DNA of 64,000 nt from Boesenbergia rotunda (Eukaryota; Streptophyta; Magnoliopsida; Zingiberales; Zingiberaceae). The notes beneath the pieces are model-generated. The model did no database searches, was not told the origin of the DNA, and saw only the letters and a program-made list of their open reading frames with translations. Both the position numbers and the translations under genes were made by a program. Shown piece by piece: positions 20,953 through 32,440 of this stretch; the first letter of the stretch is position 1; each line of letters starts with the position of its first letter. The stretch covers positions 1 through 64,000 of the forward strand of contig JAGFNQ010000878.1 in NCBI GenBank assembly GCA_024364735.1, read 5' to 3'.

Positions 20953-22291
20953 TGTTGGTGCAGAAAGCACCCAAGTCGAACCTGAGTTTTGATAATGGCA
21001 AAAGGGTTCAAAAGTTATGTCTTATTTGTTATCTAACATGCTACTCAAGTGTGCAGGAAAAGTCCTAGCGAAGGACTGCTAGGTATTGGCGAAGGAATGT
21101 CAGGTACTGAAGCCCTAGCTAAGGACTGCTAGGCACCAGGCGAAAGGACAGCTTGGGACTAAAGACCTGGCGAAGGAATGCTAGGCACCAGACAAAGGAC
21201 AGCTTGGGACTGAAGACCTGGCGAAGGAATGCTAGGCACCAGGCGAAGGACAGCTTGGTATCCAAGACCTGGCGAAGGACCGCTAGGCAAAAGTCCAACC
21301 GGAGGAGCCGGTTGGCATCAGGTACATTCTCCCGAGAGGAGTAGGTGAGGACGCGTTCCCCATCGAGGGAACAGTAGGCGTCGGTTCGACCTAGGGCTCC
21401 ATTTGGGAGACCCAAAGTCAGAACCAAGACAGCTAAGGCTGTATAAACTAACATCTTATTGTTGTTTTGGACTAACCCTGGATGCAGGACCGAAGGAACG
21501 AGTGTCTGCAGCTCAGAGAGCCTCAAAGGAGTGAGGCAAAGGCTGAGTAGGGCGCCTGGAGTGTCCCGGGCGCCCCCATGGTGATCACAAACAGTTGAAG
21601 CAAAGGAGCTGCGTCTGCAGCTCATGGGCAGGGCGCCCCCGCTGCTCCCGGGCGCTCCGGATGGTCCGGGCGCCCCCAGGTGAAGCTAACGATGCAGATC
21701 CCATCGAAGCCAATGGATAAGAAGAGACCCGGTCAACCCTGGCGCCCCCAGCGTCGCGAGCGCCCCCGTCAAGATCTGATCCCGAGTTTGAAGGGATCAG
21801 AAGCTGACCGAGTGAAAGTCGGATCGGCCGACACGTGGAGGGGGCGCCCCCGACGTTCTGGGCGCCCCCAGGGGCTATAAATAGGCCCTCGACCCCAAGG
21901 CTTCGAACAACAATTCGTTCAATGCAATCACGCTCTTCTGCTCCCGCGCTCTGCTCCGGAAACCTCCCGACTCGAGACTCAAGCGCCGACGATGTCCCGT
22001 TGCTCCGAAAATTCAATCTACATCGGACGTCGGTAAAAGAAGAGTTACTTTTAAGTTTACTATACTACTTTTGTAATATCTCTTTGTAAACGTTTTGCGC
22101 ACTTATAGAATTGCCCGCAGAAAATGGTCAACGACCGTGGGCCTTGGAGTAGGAGTCGACCTAGGCTCCGAACCAAGTAAAACTACCTGTGTTCACGATT
22201 GATTTTATTCCGCTGCGTACTTGCTCTAGTTTTCATCCGAAAAGCGTTTAACGATATTCACCCCCCCTCTATCGTTTCTCTCGATCCAACA
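20953..22291 (+). repeat. 3' LTR of copy 1
   Basis: 1,339 bp; same landmarks as the 5' LTR: hairpin array 21064-21290, GGGCGCCC block, TATA box at about 21884. A few substitutions and single-base indels separate the two LTRs. Confidence 0.95.
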
Positions 22292-22296
22292 GATAT

Positions 22297-23898
22297 AACC
22301 CAGTTGACACTAGAAAAAATAGAGTTAAAGCAGTGTGTTTCAACCAACCATGTACATGGAGAGTAGTAGCAAGGGGGGACGTAGAGTTTACTGTTACAAA
22401 ATATGTAAAGGAACACTAATGTAGAACTGTTAGTGAAAGTGCTGATCATCATGCATGCTCTTCATCATTTGTTGCTTCTTTTGTTGAAGAGCAATTTCTT
22501 CATAATGAACAATACAAACCAAGTATGATTATATCATATATTAAAGCTAGATTTGGAGTGACCATATCATATAGAAAAACATACATAGCTAGGGAGAAAG
22601 CATTGAAAAAGGTTGTTGAAGATTATGATGAGGCATATAGAGATCTTCCACAATATCTACGTGAGTTAAGAACTAGAGATCCTTAAACTTATCTGACACT
22701 ATGCAGGAATGGTGATAATCAGTTCCAGCGGTGTTTTTGGGATTTTGGTGCTTGCAGAAGGGTGTTCAGGTCTTATTTACGTAGACTTATCGGAATTGAT
22801 GTCACACACCTAAGAGGAAAGTATCCGGGTGTATTGTTGATTGCTACGATCATTGATGGTAATGACAATGTTCTCCCAGTTGCCTTTGCAATAGCTGAAG
22901 TTGAATGTGGGTCTACATGGGAGTGGTTTTTGGAGCATACAAAGAGGTACTTTACTGTCGATGATCACTCAATCACCATAGTATCAGATAGACATTGGGG
23001 CATTATAATAGCAGTTAGAAAAGTCTACACAAACGCACATCATGCTTTTTGTTGCCACCACATGTCTTGTAATATGGTAACTGATACTGGAAGTAGGGCT
23101 GCTTTAGGTTTGTTTTGGGCAGCAGCACGAGCCAACACAACACTCCAATATGATATGATAATGCAGACAATGCTTGAAAAACATCCAGATGCCCATAAGT
23201 GGCTTCAGAACATTCACCCTAAAAGGTGGGCAAATGCACATTTTACTGGGAGAAGGTACAGAATGCTTACCATGAATTGTGTGGAGAGCATAAATGCTTT
23301 GTTCAAGTCCACACGTGAGCTTCCCATAAACAGGTTAATTGATACTACCAGAAGAAAAGTAGCTCAATGGTTCTTTAACCGTAGAGAGGAAATCTCCAAA
23401 TGACATGTTGCTTTGACACCTCATGTTACAAAAGAAATGGATTCAAAGAGAGAGAAAGTTAGAGCTTATAAGGTTCACCCTTACTCTCAATCAGAAATGG
23501 AAGTAGAAACATGGGGCACTTCATACATTGTTGATTTGGATTTTTTTTTGTCATTGTGGGGAGTCTCAAATTTCAGGACTCCCTTGCTCACATGTATTGC
23601 TGTAATCATTCACAGGAACATGGATACGCTGTCATATTGTGAGCATTATTTTTATTCAGAAACTTGGAAGTGGGTTTACATGGATCGTATTTTCCCCTGT
23701 AGAAGCAAGCAGTTTTGGCCTATGGGCGTAAACGATATTATAGTTCTCAGTCCCTGTAGCCTTGTGCAGCCTGGTAGACGAAAGAAGGTACGGATTGAGT
23801 CCAGACACAATGGCAAGGTGAAACTAAAATGTAGCCAATGCAAACAACTTGGCCATAATAGAAGGACATGTAGAATGCCGCCAACACCAAGGTCTTGA
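22297..23898 (+). pseudogene. MULE transposase pseudogene, catalytic and C-terminal part
   Basis: Continuation of 13202-13788 after the inserted LTR element. Mutator-type DDE transposase: first Asp in IGIDVTHLRGKYPG, second in IVSDRHWGI, a modified FCCHHM motif where the family usually has C-x2-H, and Glu in NCVESINALFK. A SWIM-type zinc motif is split over two frames around 23560-23610 (SGLPCSH readable in a shifted frame), and a zinc knuckle CSQCKQLGHNRRTC ends the protein. Stop codons at about 22420, 22684 and 23401 and the SWIM frameshift show it is dead. Domain order is that of MURA-like proteins. Confidence 0.9.
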
Positions 23899-24514
23899 GT
23901 TAATTGGTATATGTATTGTGGTATATGTATTGCAAGAATATTCTGATTGAAGTGTATATTTTGTAAGGAGGAGAAATGAATGTATATATTTTGTATATTG
24001 TATAGCCAAAGTATTGTCAAAATGCTAGTTGTTGTTAATGTTGTCACTTGAAGAAGTATTTCAATATTATGATACATATGAATGCCTTGTGTAATTCAAT
24101 GTGAGCAGAAAAGATCAGTCCTTTGATTTCTGAACCACAAGATTGTTATTTCAAGTCTTCAAGTCCTGAAGTCCTCTATTTTCTGAGTATCTATCATTTG
24201 AGCTCCTCTGATTTCTGATTTGTTGATTAAAATACCATCTGCTAGCTAAACTCTAACTACTGATAATGAGTTTTGAAAAATTCAAATATCCTAGGTCCAT
24301 TTAAAAAGTCTCCTTGTGTGCCAAATTCTCAAAATATGAGCTCATGATGTGCATGGAATCCAATTGTAGTATGCAATGCCTTGTATTTAGGCACTCTCGA
24401 GTTGCAACCTTCTTGTTTCGTTATTAAATTGTTACATGTACAATTATATAAAAGATTGTCGTATAAGTATTTAATCATAGTTGTAAGCAGGTTTTATTAA
24501 ATTTTTTGCATTCT
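23899..24514. other. MULE interior, non-coding
   Basis: Spacer between the transposase stop and the central repeat array. The segment 24215-24300 is an inverted, diverged copy of 44271-44345 (shared word GGACCTAGGATATTTGAATTT on the opposite strand). Confidence 0.6.
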
Positions 24515-24675
24515 GATTTCAGACCTACGTTGGGCCTGAACCAGAGGTTTTCAGGCCCAGCGTGGGCCTGAAATGAGATTATTTCAGGTCCAGCGTGGGC
24601 CTGAAATGAGATTATTTCAGGCCCAGCGTGGGCCTGAATCAGTTTGTTTCAGGCCCTAAAATTAGATTGTTTCAA
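24515..24675. repeat. Central palindromic repeat array of the MULE
   Basis: Four to five units of about 33 bp built on TTTCAGGCCCAGCGTGGGCC followed by TGAAATGAGATTA. It lies between the 3' ends of the convergent transposase and Ulp1-like genes. Confidence 0.9.
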
Positions 24676-24867
24676 ATGATTACAGCATAAGCAAGGTTCA
24701 ATATTACTGATGGTATCGACAATAATTACATATTAGAGCTTATATATTACACAAAAACAAGGATCAAAAGTAATGTTTCATTGATTTCAAAAGGATTACA
24801 TACATTGTACAAATATACAATGTTTGTCATGACACTTACATATGCATTGTATGAACAAAAGCAATAT

Positions 24868-25015
24868 TCACATATTTATCTTCCAGAACTTGCCTCTCAT
24901 TATTTTATATCCCACCTGAAATCGATAAGCTTTCATTTGCTTTTGGCTAAACTCTTTAGATCTTTAGAAGACCAGAATTTCAGCATACCGCATCATGAAA
25001 AAAGCATAATCCAAC
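24868..25015 (-). pseudogene. Last exon of the MULE Ulp1-like protease pseudogene
   Basis: On the - strand a consensus acceptor (TTTTTTCAG) opens an exon reading GLDYAFFMMRYAEILVF, then a TAA at 24966-24964, then RSKEFSQKQMKAYRFQ. This is the C-terminal part of a C48 (Ulp1/SENP) peptidase. The expected Asp-Cys of the active site reads Asp-Tyr. It is separated from the rest of the gene (41100-43584) by the inserted LTR element 25083-40929, which landed in the preceding intron. Confidence 0.65.
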
Positions 25016-25082
25016 CTGAAAAAACCAATATTGTCATTGTTCTCATCTTATAAATCCAACCATGAAATCAATTGTTATGTTT

Positions 25083-26332
25083 TGTTGGTGCAGAAAGCAC
25101 CCAAGTCGAACCTGTGTTTTGATAATGGCAAAAGGGTTCAAAAGTTAAGGTATAATGTTTATCTAATGTGTTACTCAAGTGTGCAGGAAAAGTCCTAGCA
25201 AAGGACTGCTAGGCACCTGGTGAAGGAATGCCAGGATTCAAAGCCCTAGCGAAGGACTGCTAGGCACCTGGCGAAGGAATGCCAGGATACAAAGCTGTAG
25301 CGAAGGACTGCTAGGCACCTGGCGAAGAAATGCCAGGATACAAAGACCTAGCGAAGGACTGCTAGGCACCAGGCGAAGGATGGCTTGGTACCGAAGACCT
25401 GGCAAAGGACAGCTAGACACCTAGCGAAGGACTGCTGGGCAAAAGTCCAACCGGAGGAGTCGGTTGGCATCAGGTAAATTCTCCCGAGAGGAGTAGGTGA
25501 GGACGCGTTCCCCGTCGAGGGAACAGTAGGCGTCGGTTCGACCTAGGGTTCCATTTGGGAAACCCAAAGTCAGAACCAAGACATCTAAGGATGTATAAAA
25601 CTAACATATTATTGCTTTATGTTGTTTTGGACTAACCCTGGATGCAGGACCGAAGGAACGAGTGTCTGCAGCTCAGAGAGCCTCAAAGGAGTGAGGCAGT
25701 AGCTGAGTAGGGCGCCCCCAGCTTAAGCTAACGAAGCAGAAGCCAGCGAAGCCAAACGGATAAGAGGTGACCCAGTCAACCCGGGTGCCCCCAGCGTCCC
25801 AGGCGCCCCCGTCAAAGCCTGATCCCGAGATTGAAGGGATCAGAGCTGACCGAGAGGAACTCGGATCAGCTGACACGTGGGGGCGCCCTCGACGTTCCGG
25901 GCGCCCCCAGGGGCTATAAAAAGGCCCTTGACCCCAAGGCTTCAGGCAATCAATTCTTCCAACGCATTCACGCTCTTCTACGCTCACGCTCTGCTCCGGA
26001 AACCTCCCGACTCGAGATACAAGCGCCGACGACGTCCCTCTGCTTCAAAAATACGATCTACTCCGGGCGTCGATAATTAAGAGCGGCTTTCTTTTAGTTT
26101 ACTGTACTAATCTTGTAATGTATACCTGTAAACTTTTTGCGCATATAGAATTGCCCGCAGAAAACGGTCAACGACCGTGGGCCTTGGAGTAGGAGTCGAC
26201 CGCGACTCCGAACCAAGTAAAAAACTTGGTGTTTGCGTGTGTTTGTGTTAATTTCCGCTGTGCATTCTTTATTTCTGAATCCGAACATTTTACGATATTC
26301 ACCCCCCCTCTATCATTTCTCTCAATCCAACA
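25083..26332 (+). repeat. 5' LTR of copy 2
   Basis: 1,250 bp. The hairpin array at 25194-25437 has about four 51-bp units; the GGGCGCCC block is short (deleted relative to the 3' LTR); the TATA box GGCTATAAAAAGG is at about 25913-25925. Ends CTCTCAATCCAACA. Confidence 0.95.
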
Positions 26333-26563
26333 AGTGATATCAGAGCGGGGAAGCTCAAATTTGGTGCAACCACCAATTTGAGAATTTTTCGGATTTTTAT
26401 GAAATTTCTTTTTAATATTTTTTTCCGTTCGAATTTCTTCTTGTTAATCGAGGTTGGTGCAACACCCCTCGGCAAATATTTTTTCTCTTTTATCCCGTAC
26501 TACTAATCCAAGACCAAGTCTTGAGATATTCCTTTTTCTGTTTAAGTTTACATTTCAGATAAA

Positions 26564-28215
26564 ATGACCATGCAAGAAGGCTTCAGCACTGTAGGACCAC
26601 CTCTCTTCAGTGGGGAGGACTTCTCCTACTGGAAGAGCAGAATGGAGGTCCACATGAAAACTCAGGTGGACATGTGGATAATCATCCAGTCCGGACTGGA
26701 GATTCCAAAAAATGCTGAAGGAGTACCTCAAACCTACACAGAGTGGGACACCGCTCTGAAATGGAAGATTGAAGCTGATGCAAAGGCGACCCAGACCCTC
26801 CAATGCGGCTTAACAAAAGAGGAGCTGAACCGGGTGGGTCCATTCAACAGTGCCAAGGAGCTGTGGGAGAAACTGATCGAGCTGCACGAAGGAACTTCAG
26901 ACACTCAGATCAGCAAGAGAGATCTCCTCCTGAACAAGCTGTACACGATCAAGATGAACGACAACGAAACAACAGCTCAACTCCACGCCCAAATTTAGGA
27001 ATTAATGAACGGACTACACACCATCGGTCACAGGGTAGAAAACCGTGACCTAATAAGGTACGCTTTAAATGCTTTCCCGAGAAACACCTTGTGGGCATCT
27101 ATGGTAGATGCATACAAGGTTTCAAGGGACCTTTCAAAAATTAAATTAGATGAATTGTTCTCTGAATTAGAATTATATGAACAGACTAACTGCAATCTGG
27201 CCGAGAAAGGTATTGCCTTTGTTGCAGGTAAAACTGGAAGGACAACCAAGAAGAAGCCTCAACCTGAACCAGAGTCTAACTCAGACTCAGACTCACAAGA
27301 CGAAGAAGGAGATCGACCAAAGATGGTCCGACTGGCCCGAAACTACTACAAGGAATTGAAGAACCAAACCAACAGACGGAAAGCCAGCAGAAGAAAGGAC
27401 GAACCAGCTGAACCCGCAAATGAAAAGAACAAGCCCAACGTGACCTGCTACGAGTGCAAGAAGAAGGGTCACTACAAGACAGAGTGTCCGAACCTAAAGG
27501 AGACCAAGAAGAATAGAAGGAAAAAGGCACTTCAGGCAACGTGGGACGAGTCCTCCTCTGAAGAAGAAGATGAGGTCCCACAGTCAAACCTGCTCGCACT
27601 AACCGCCTCAGAAAAAGTCGAGACCGAATCAGAATCAGAATAGGACGACGGCAGACTGACATTTTCAGAGGACGACGAAATCAAGGTAAGTGGTTTTACT
27701 AGAAGTCAGTTAAATGAGTTAATTTCTTATCTTTTCGAGATTTTGCGAAAGCTAAACTCCGAGTCGAATCCCTCCGACAGGAAGTAAAACTTCTGAAAGA
27801 GGGAGCTGACTCTAGACCCTTAACTGAGAAAGTTCAAGAAGGAACCTCTACTCAAGTTGAAAAACTTGAGAAAGAGAACTCTTCCCTGAAAACTTAGGTT
27901 AAGGACCTTAGATCAGCTTTAGAACGATTCACTTCTGGTTCCAAGGGTCTTGACATGATTCTTGAAAAACAGAAGTCGGTTTTAAATCGATCCGGATTAG
28001 GTTATAGAACCAAATCTAGACAAAGATCCTACTTTGCTGTACTGGACCAGTCCAGACCTAAAGTTCAGGCATGGGTACCCAAACTATGCCTGAACAAACA
28101 AACTGGATCAAATCAATACTGGATCCCCAAGGACAAGATTCATATCTTGCCAGACCATTATCGTGGCTTTAGTCCAGGGGGAGCCAAATTGAAAACAATA
28201 TTTATTGTTAGATAA
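26564..28215 (+). pseudogene. gag: Gag of LTR element copy 2, stops and frameshift
   Basis: Same protein as at 15381-17033: the UBN2-type Gag start MTMQEGFSTVGPPLFSGEDF, zinc knuckle CYECKKKGHYKTEC near 27444-27485, acidic linker and coiled coil, basic C terminus. Broken by TAG at 26997-26999, TAG at 27641-27643, a 1-bp deletion near 27734 and TAG at about 27894. Most stops sit where copy 1 has CAG or CAA, so they are C-to-T changes. The intact positions complement those broken in copy 1. Confidence 0.88.
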
Positions 28216-28999
28216 AATTCAATTCTTGATTGCAATTGGCTTGTTTGATTGTTTACTTTATTCCTGCAATTTACCATGTTTAGATTTAGGAATGGTTAGT
28301 TTAAGGACTGAACCAACTTAACTGAAATTTGAACAACATAGTATTGGGTGGCGGTGAGATGATAGTACGTTAGGGAAACCAATTCTAATAAGGTCAAGTA
28401 TTCTCTACTTGGTCTCTTTAGACTGGTGAAACTAGCTGAAGCTACCGATCCAAGACCCAAACTAGTTAGACCGGAATGTTTCAAAGATTAATTTTGAAAA
28501 TGAAATTTCACTGAAAGGCTTTGTCAAGGAAAGGGTTGATGATCCAATAAGGCTACGGCCAAAGAAGGCCTAGTGCCTTGCCAAGACCTGGAAGCCAATA
28601 TTTGAAATTCAAATTCAAACTAGTCCCTGTTAAAATTTGAATCTAACATAAATTTTCAGTTAGTTGTAGATTTAAACATTCTTTTCAAAATAAATTCAAT
28701 TGTTTTCAAAATTAATTAAGCTTTTCAAAATAACTCATGTTTTTCTCAAAAATTCTTTTATCAAAACCTGTCTCACAAAACCTATAAGGCTAACGTGATT
28801 GAAAACCCTAGATTGGGTGAGACAGTAAAATTATACTCAATTGAAATTCCTTTAATATCAATATTGTGGTTTAATCCTGTAGTTCAGAACATAGTCAAAC
28901 CATGGTCAACATAGTCAAACCATGGTCAAAGCAGTCAAACCATGGTCAAACCAATTAAACCATGGTCAAATGATCACAAAACATCAAAAGTGTCACTTC

Positions 29000-29278
29000 C
29001 TACATAATCCGGGTGCCCGTGACTCCTCGGGCGCCCCCCCATGATTTTCTCTTCTCACAAGGCAAAAAGCTGCCTTTACCCCTTGACCGGGGCGCCCGGA
29101 ACCATGCGGGCGCCCTTATACCAGTCAAAGCAGCAAAGCTACAAATTTCAGCCTGACCGGGGCGCCCGGGTCATTGCGGGCGCCCCCAACCAGCACTAGT
29201 CACTGACAAAGGCAGTAGACTGCTGTCCCGGGCGCCCGTGAGCTCCCGGGCGCCCCCAATAAACTGCCTATAAAAAGG
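29000..29278 (+). promoter_or_regulatory. Internal promoter of ORF2 (copy 2)
   Basis: GGGCGCCC palindromes in four pairs (29017-29255), then TATAAAAAGG at 29269-29278, the same TATA box as in this copy's LTR. The ORF2 ATG follows at 29381. Confidence 0.7.
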
Positions 29279-30579
29279 CACCTGAACACCCTCTTCTTCC
29301 CACACCAAAAACCATCCTCCTTCCTCACTTCCTTCCTTCCAAAGAGATCAAGTGACACTTGTGCTTCCTCAATCTCAACCATGCCTCCCCGGTATGATTT
29401 CTTTTATGCTTTTAGAATTATTTTCTTAATTCCTTTCTTATAAATGCATGTTTCTTAACTTAGAAAACGCCGAGCAAACCAAGCGAACCCCGGTACCGAA
29501 CCGAGTCCCGACCCTAGGTTTCCAACTCTAGAACTTTGTAATAAGTTCGCTCGAACAACCTATAAGCCTATCAAAACTAGCTATCTAAATAGACACTTCT
29601 TCACCCAATCTTGTCTTTTAGCCATGAATGTTATAAACTTTTATCAACTAGACAATCTAGTGTTCTGCACTCATTCAATTAACACATCTTTATGTGCAGA
29701 ATTCTATAATAACATAGTTCGACAAAATGATCTCATGTTTGTCACTACTGTTCAAGGGATACCTTTGTCAATCACCCCTACCTTACTAAATCGATTTCTT
29801 GGACTACGACCTTCCCAGCCCACCTTTTGTTGCTATCCTCCTAGGGATCCTCCATTTGATGCTCCCTACGCTCACATTACTCTAGACACTCTCCACTCCT
29901 ATTTCTATAGGGAAGCTAGACTCCCCGTAGCTAGACGATTTCAGTCCGTTGACCTTCAGGTCCAGGACTACGCCCTGTACAGAGTCCTGGTCCGCTGTAT
30001 ATTACCACTATCCACTAGGGATGTCGCGACCATGCGACCTTTTCATGCCTTCCTCCTGTATGCCCTGATCCATCATCTAGACATTGACATTGGCCTTCAC
30101 ATATTCCACGCTATCTTATATGCCTCCAGTGTCACGACTCAGGGTCGGGTACGCACTCCCTTCTGCCACATCATCACCTCCATCCTTCATCACCACGGTC
30201 GTGACATTACCGTAGGTGAAATAACCGAGATGATTGATTTTGACGAGATAGGATTTAGGAACTTCTCTTTAGCTGGTATAGATGTATCGGCCACCGGGGT
30301 TTTGACTTGGAGACGACAGCGAGCCGGAGCGCAGATCGACTCAGACGAAGAGGTAGACGTTGACGTTGCAGATCTGGCAGTAGAGGTCCGAGCACACATA
30401 GACGAGCCCCCTCCACCGACACTCTACGGGAGAGTGACACGGCTGGAGACACAGGTCCAGAGCCTCCGAGAGGAAGTGGAGGCAAATCATGCTGAAGATA
30501 TGGAGACAAATCTAGGCTATTACACTGACTATATGAGTGCCCTTAGAGCTAAGTAGGGCTGCAAACGAGTCGAGCCGAG

Positions 30580-32440
30580 CCGAGCCAAAGGTCGGCTCGA
30601 GCTCGAGCTCGAGAAAACCAAAGGAGCTCGGCTCGAGCTCGAGCTCGATCGAGCTAGTAAAATCGAGCTCGAGCTCGGCTCGAGTCGAGCTCGAGCTGAG
30701 CTCGAGCCAAATTCGAGCCGAAAAATCTAATAAAAATGGGGTAAGGTCATGATTCGAACTTGCAACCTCTGCTACATGAGAACCTCCACCGAAACCTTCT
30801 AACCATAAATACCTCATCAAGTTCTTATTTATTTATGGAAAACAATGTTATTTTAAATATCACACATTCACATTCATAGCTGTAAAAAAATATCACACAT
30901 TCACATTCATAGATGTAAAAAAAATCACAGATTCATCAATGAAATATCACAAATTCACAGGCTTGTAGTGTTACCAAGCAGTTCTTTGTTACATGCATGA
31001 GGCAGTTTGTTGGCGATACCATCAACTGATCAACATGGCTTCCGATGAAAAGAAAAATATATGAACACTGGATATGCATTGTAGAGAATAAAGAACACAA
31101 ATCTGGATTTTATACTTGCAAATTACAATAGCATTATCCCTCAAGAGGCTCTCCTCGTCCCTCTGTCAAAAAGTAAACTCTCTGTTTCAAAATTATTGTT
31201 TGCTCTTTTCAAGTCTTCATCAGTTCAAGAACTTCAATATAAGGGATAGGAGCATCAAGCATCACTTAAAAGAGCAGTTCATCTAAAAGGTATAAATGCC
31301 CAAAACGACAGATAATGTTGTCTCATCATTTAACTCAACTCTGCAACTAAACAATAGAATAGATCACATTTGGGAAGCTTAGAGATAGGAGCATCAAGCA
31401 TCACTTCAAACTTCAAAGAGCAGTTCATGCAGAATTACAGATTAGAAGTTTAGAACAATGTCACATTGCCACTTAAAGTCTCAATCTTCTATAGGATATA
31501 AAATTACATAGAGACATTCATAATAAAACTCTCTAATCGTAGCTTTTCTACTAATCCTGTATCCATTCCCAATCAAGTGTTCTTCTCCAAAATGTCCTTG
31601 ATTACATCTTCCATGTTGAGCTTCTTCATTAGTGTAAACTGTAAAGGGACGCCCCATATCCTACAAGGACAGCATGACACATTATTAGGATGAGAAATGC
31701 AAGTTTACTATGAAGTATGAACAAATCGATGACAATATGTGTATGACAATAGATGAATTGTACAATTAGATGGATGACAGTAAGCACAGTATGTGTCAAA
31801 ATAATTCTACAAATTAGAAATCCATAAATTGTACAATTAGATGAATTGAATCAATATGAGATGGACTGATGGAGTGCAGTATGCTCCCATATCCTGCAAT
31901 GGCAGTATGTGTATGACAGTATGCTTCCTTTCAATATAGAAGCATTTTAGAGTGCTGAATGGGATATATGTAGTAGTGATGTATAAGAATACCACTATAC
32001 CAGTAAAGATACAGAAGTTTGACCGCCTTCCTCGCATATCTCAAAGCATCCTCGCCGCGGCTGTGAATATTGAATCAAGATGCCAATTAGTTAAAACTTA
32101 AAATATAACGATTTTTGCAAGATTTAGTGTTCTTAAGAATGAAAAGTTACAAAATAGATGAAGACTAAACATGATACTAAAATATGAACCATGAAGATTA
32201 GCAGCCCCTGTGCAAGAAAAAAATAGATTTACACATTTATACTTGTATTTTCCTTACTTGTGTAAAACAGATTTACACGTTTATACTTGTGTAAAAAAAT
32301 GAAATTTACCTTACTGTAAGTCTTAAGAGGTAGATACTGGAAGAAAAATTTCTTGGTAAGTTTTCTCTCTCTGAAAAAGTAAAAATTAGATAAATAAGTG
32401 ATGAAATTTAGTTTGTAACTTAGAAAACTAATAATAGAAT
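30580..32440. other. hAT element 3' non-coding region
   Basis: GAGCTCGAGCTCG-type subterminal repeats to about 30720, then AT-rich sequence without a convincing frame. Short direct repeats ATATCACACATTCACATTCATAG occur at 30855-30915. Confidence 0.6.

Larger units (their letters stand above)
13789..22291 (+). mobile_element. Gag+ORF2 LTR retrotransposon, copy 1 (complete)
   Basis: 8,503 bp with target duplication GATAT at 13784-13788 and 22292-22296. LTRs are 13789-15125 and 20953-22291 and begin TGTTGGTGCAG and end AACA. A primer binding site TGGTATCAGAGC (initiator Met tRNA type) is at 15128-15139 and polypurine tracts precede the 3' LTR. It encodes a copia-type Gag and a separate spliced ORF2, but no protease, integrase, reverse transcriptase or RNase H between them or after, so it is non-autonomous. 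Several G-rich tracts (near 20252, 20849, 20873 and 20938) and LTR palindromes resemble the known traits of Sireviruses in the Ty1/copia group; that placement is inference. Confidence 0.93.
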
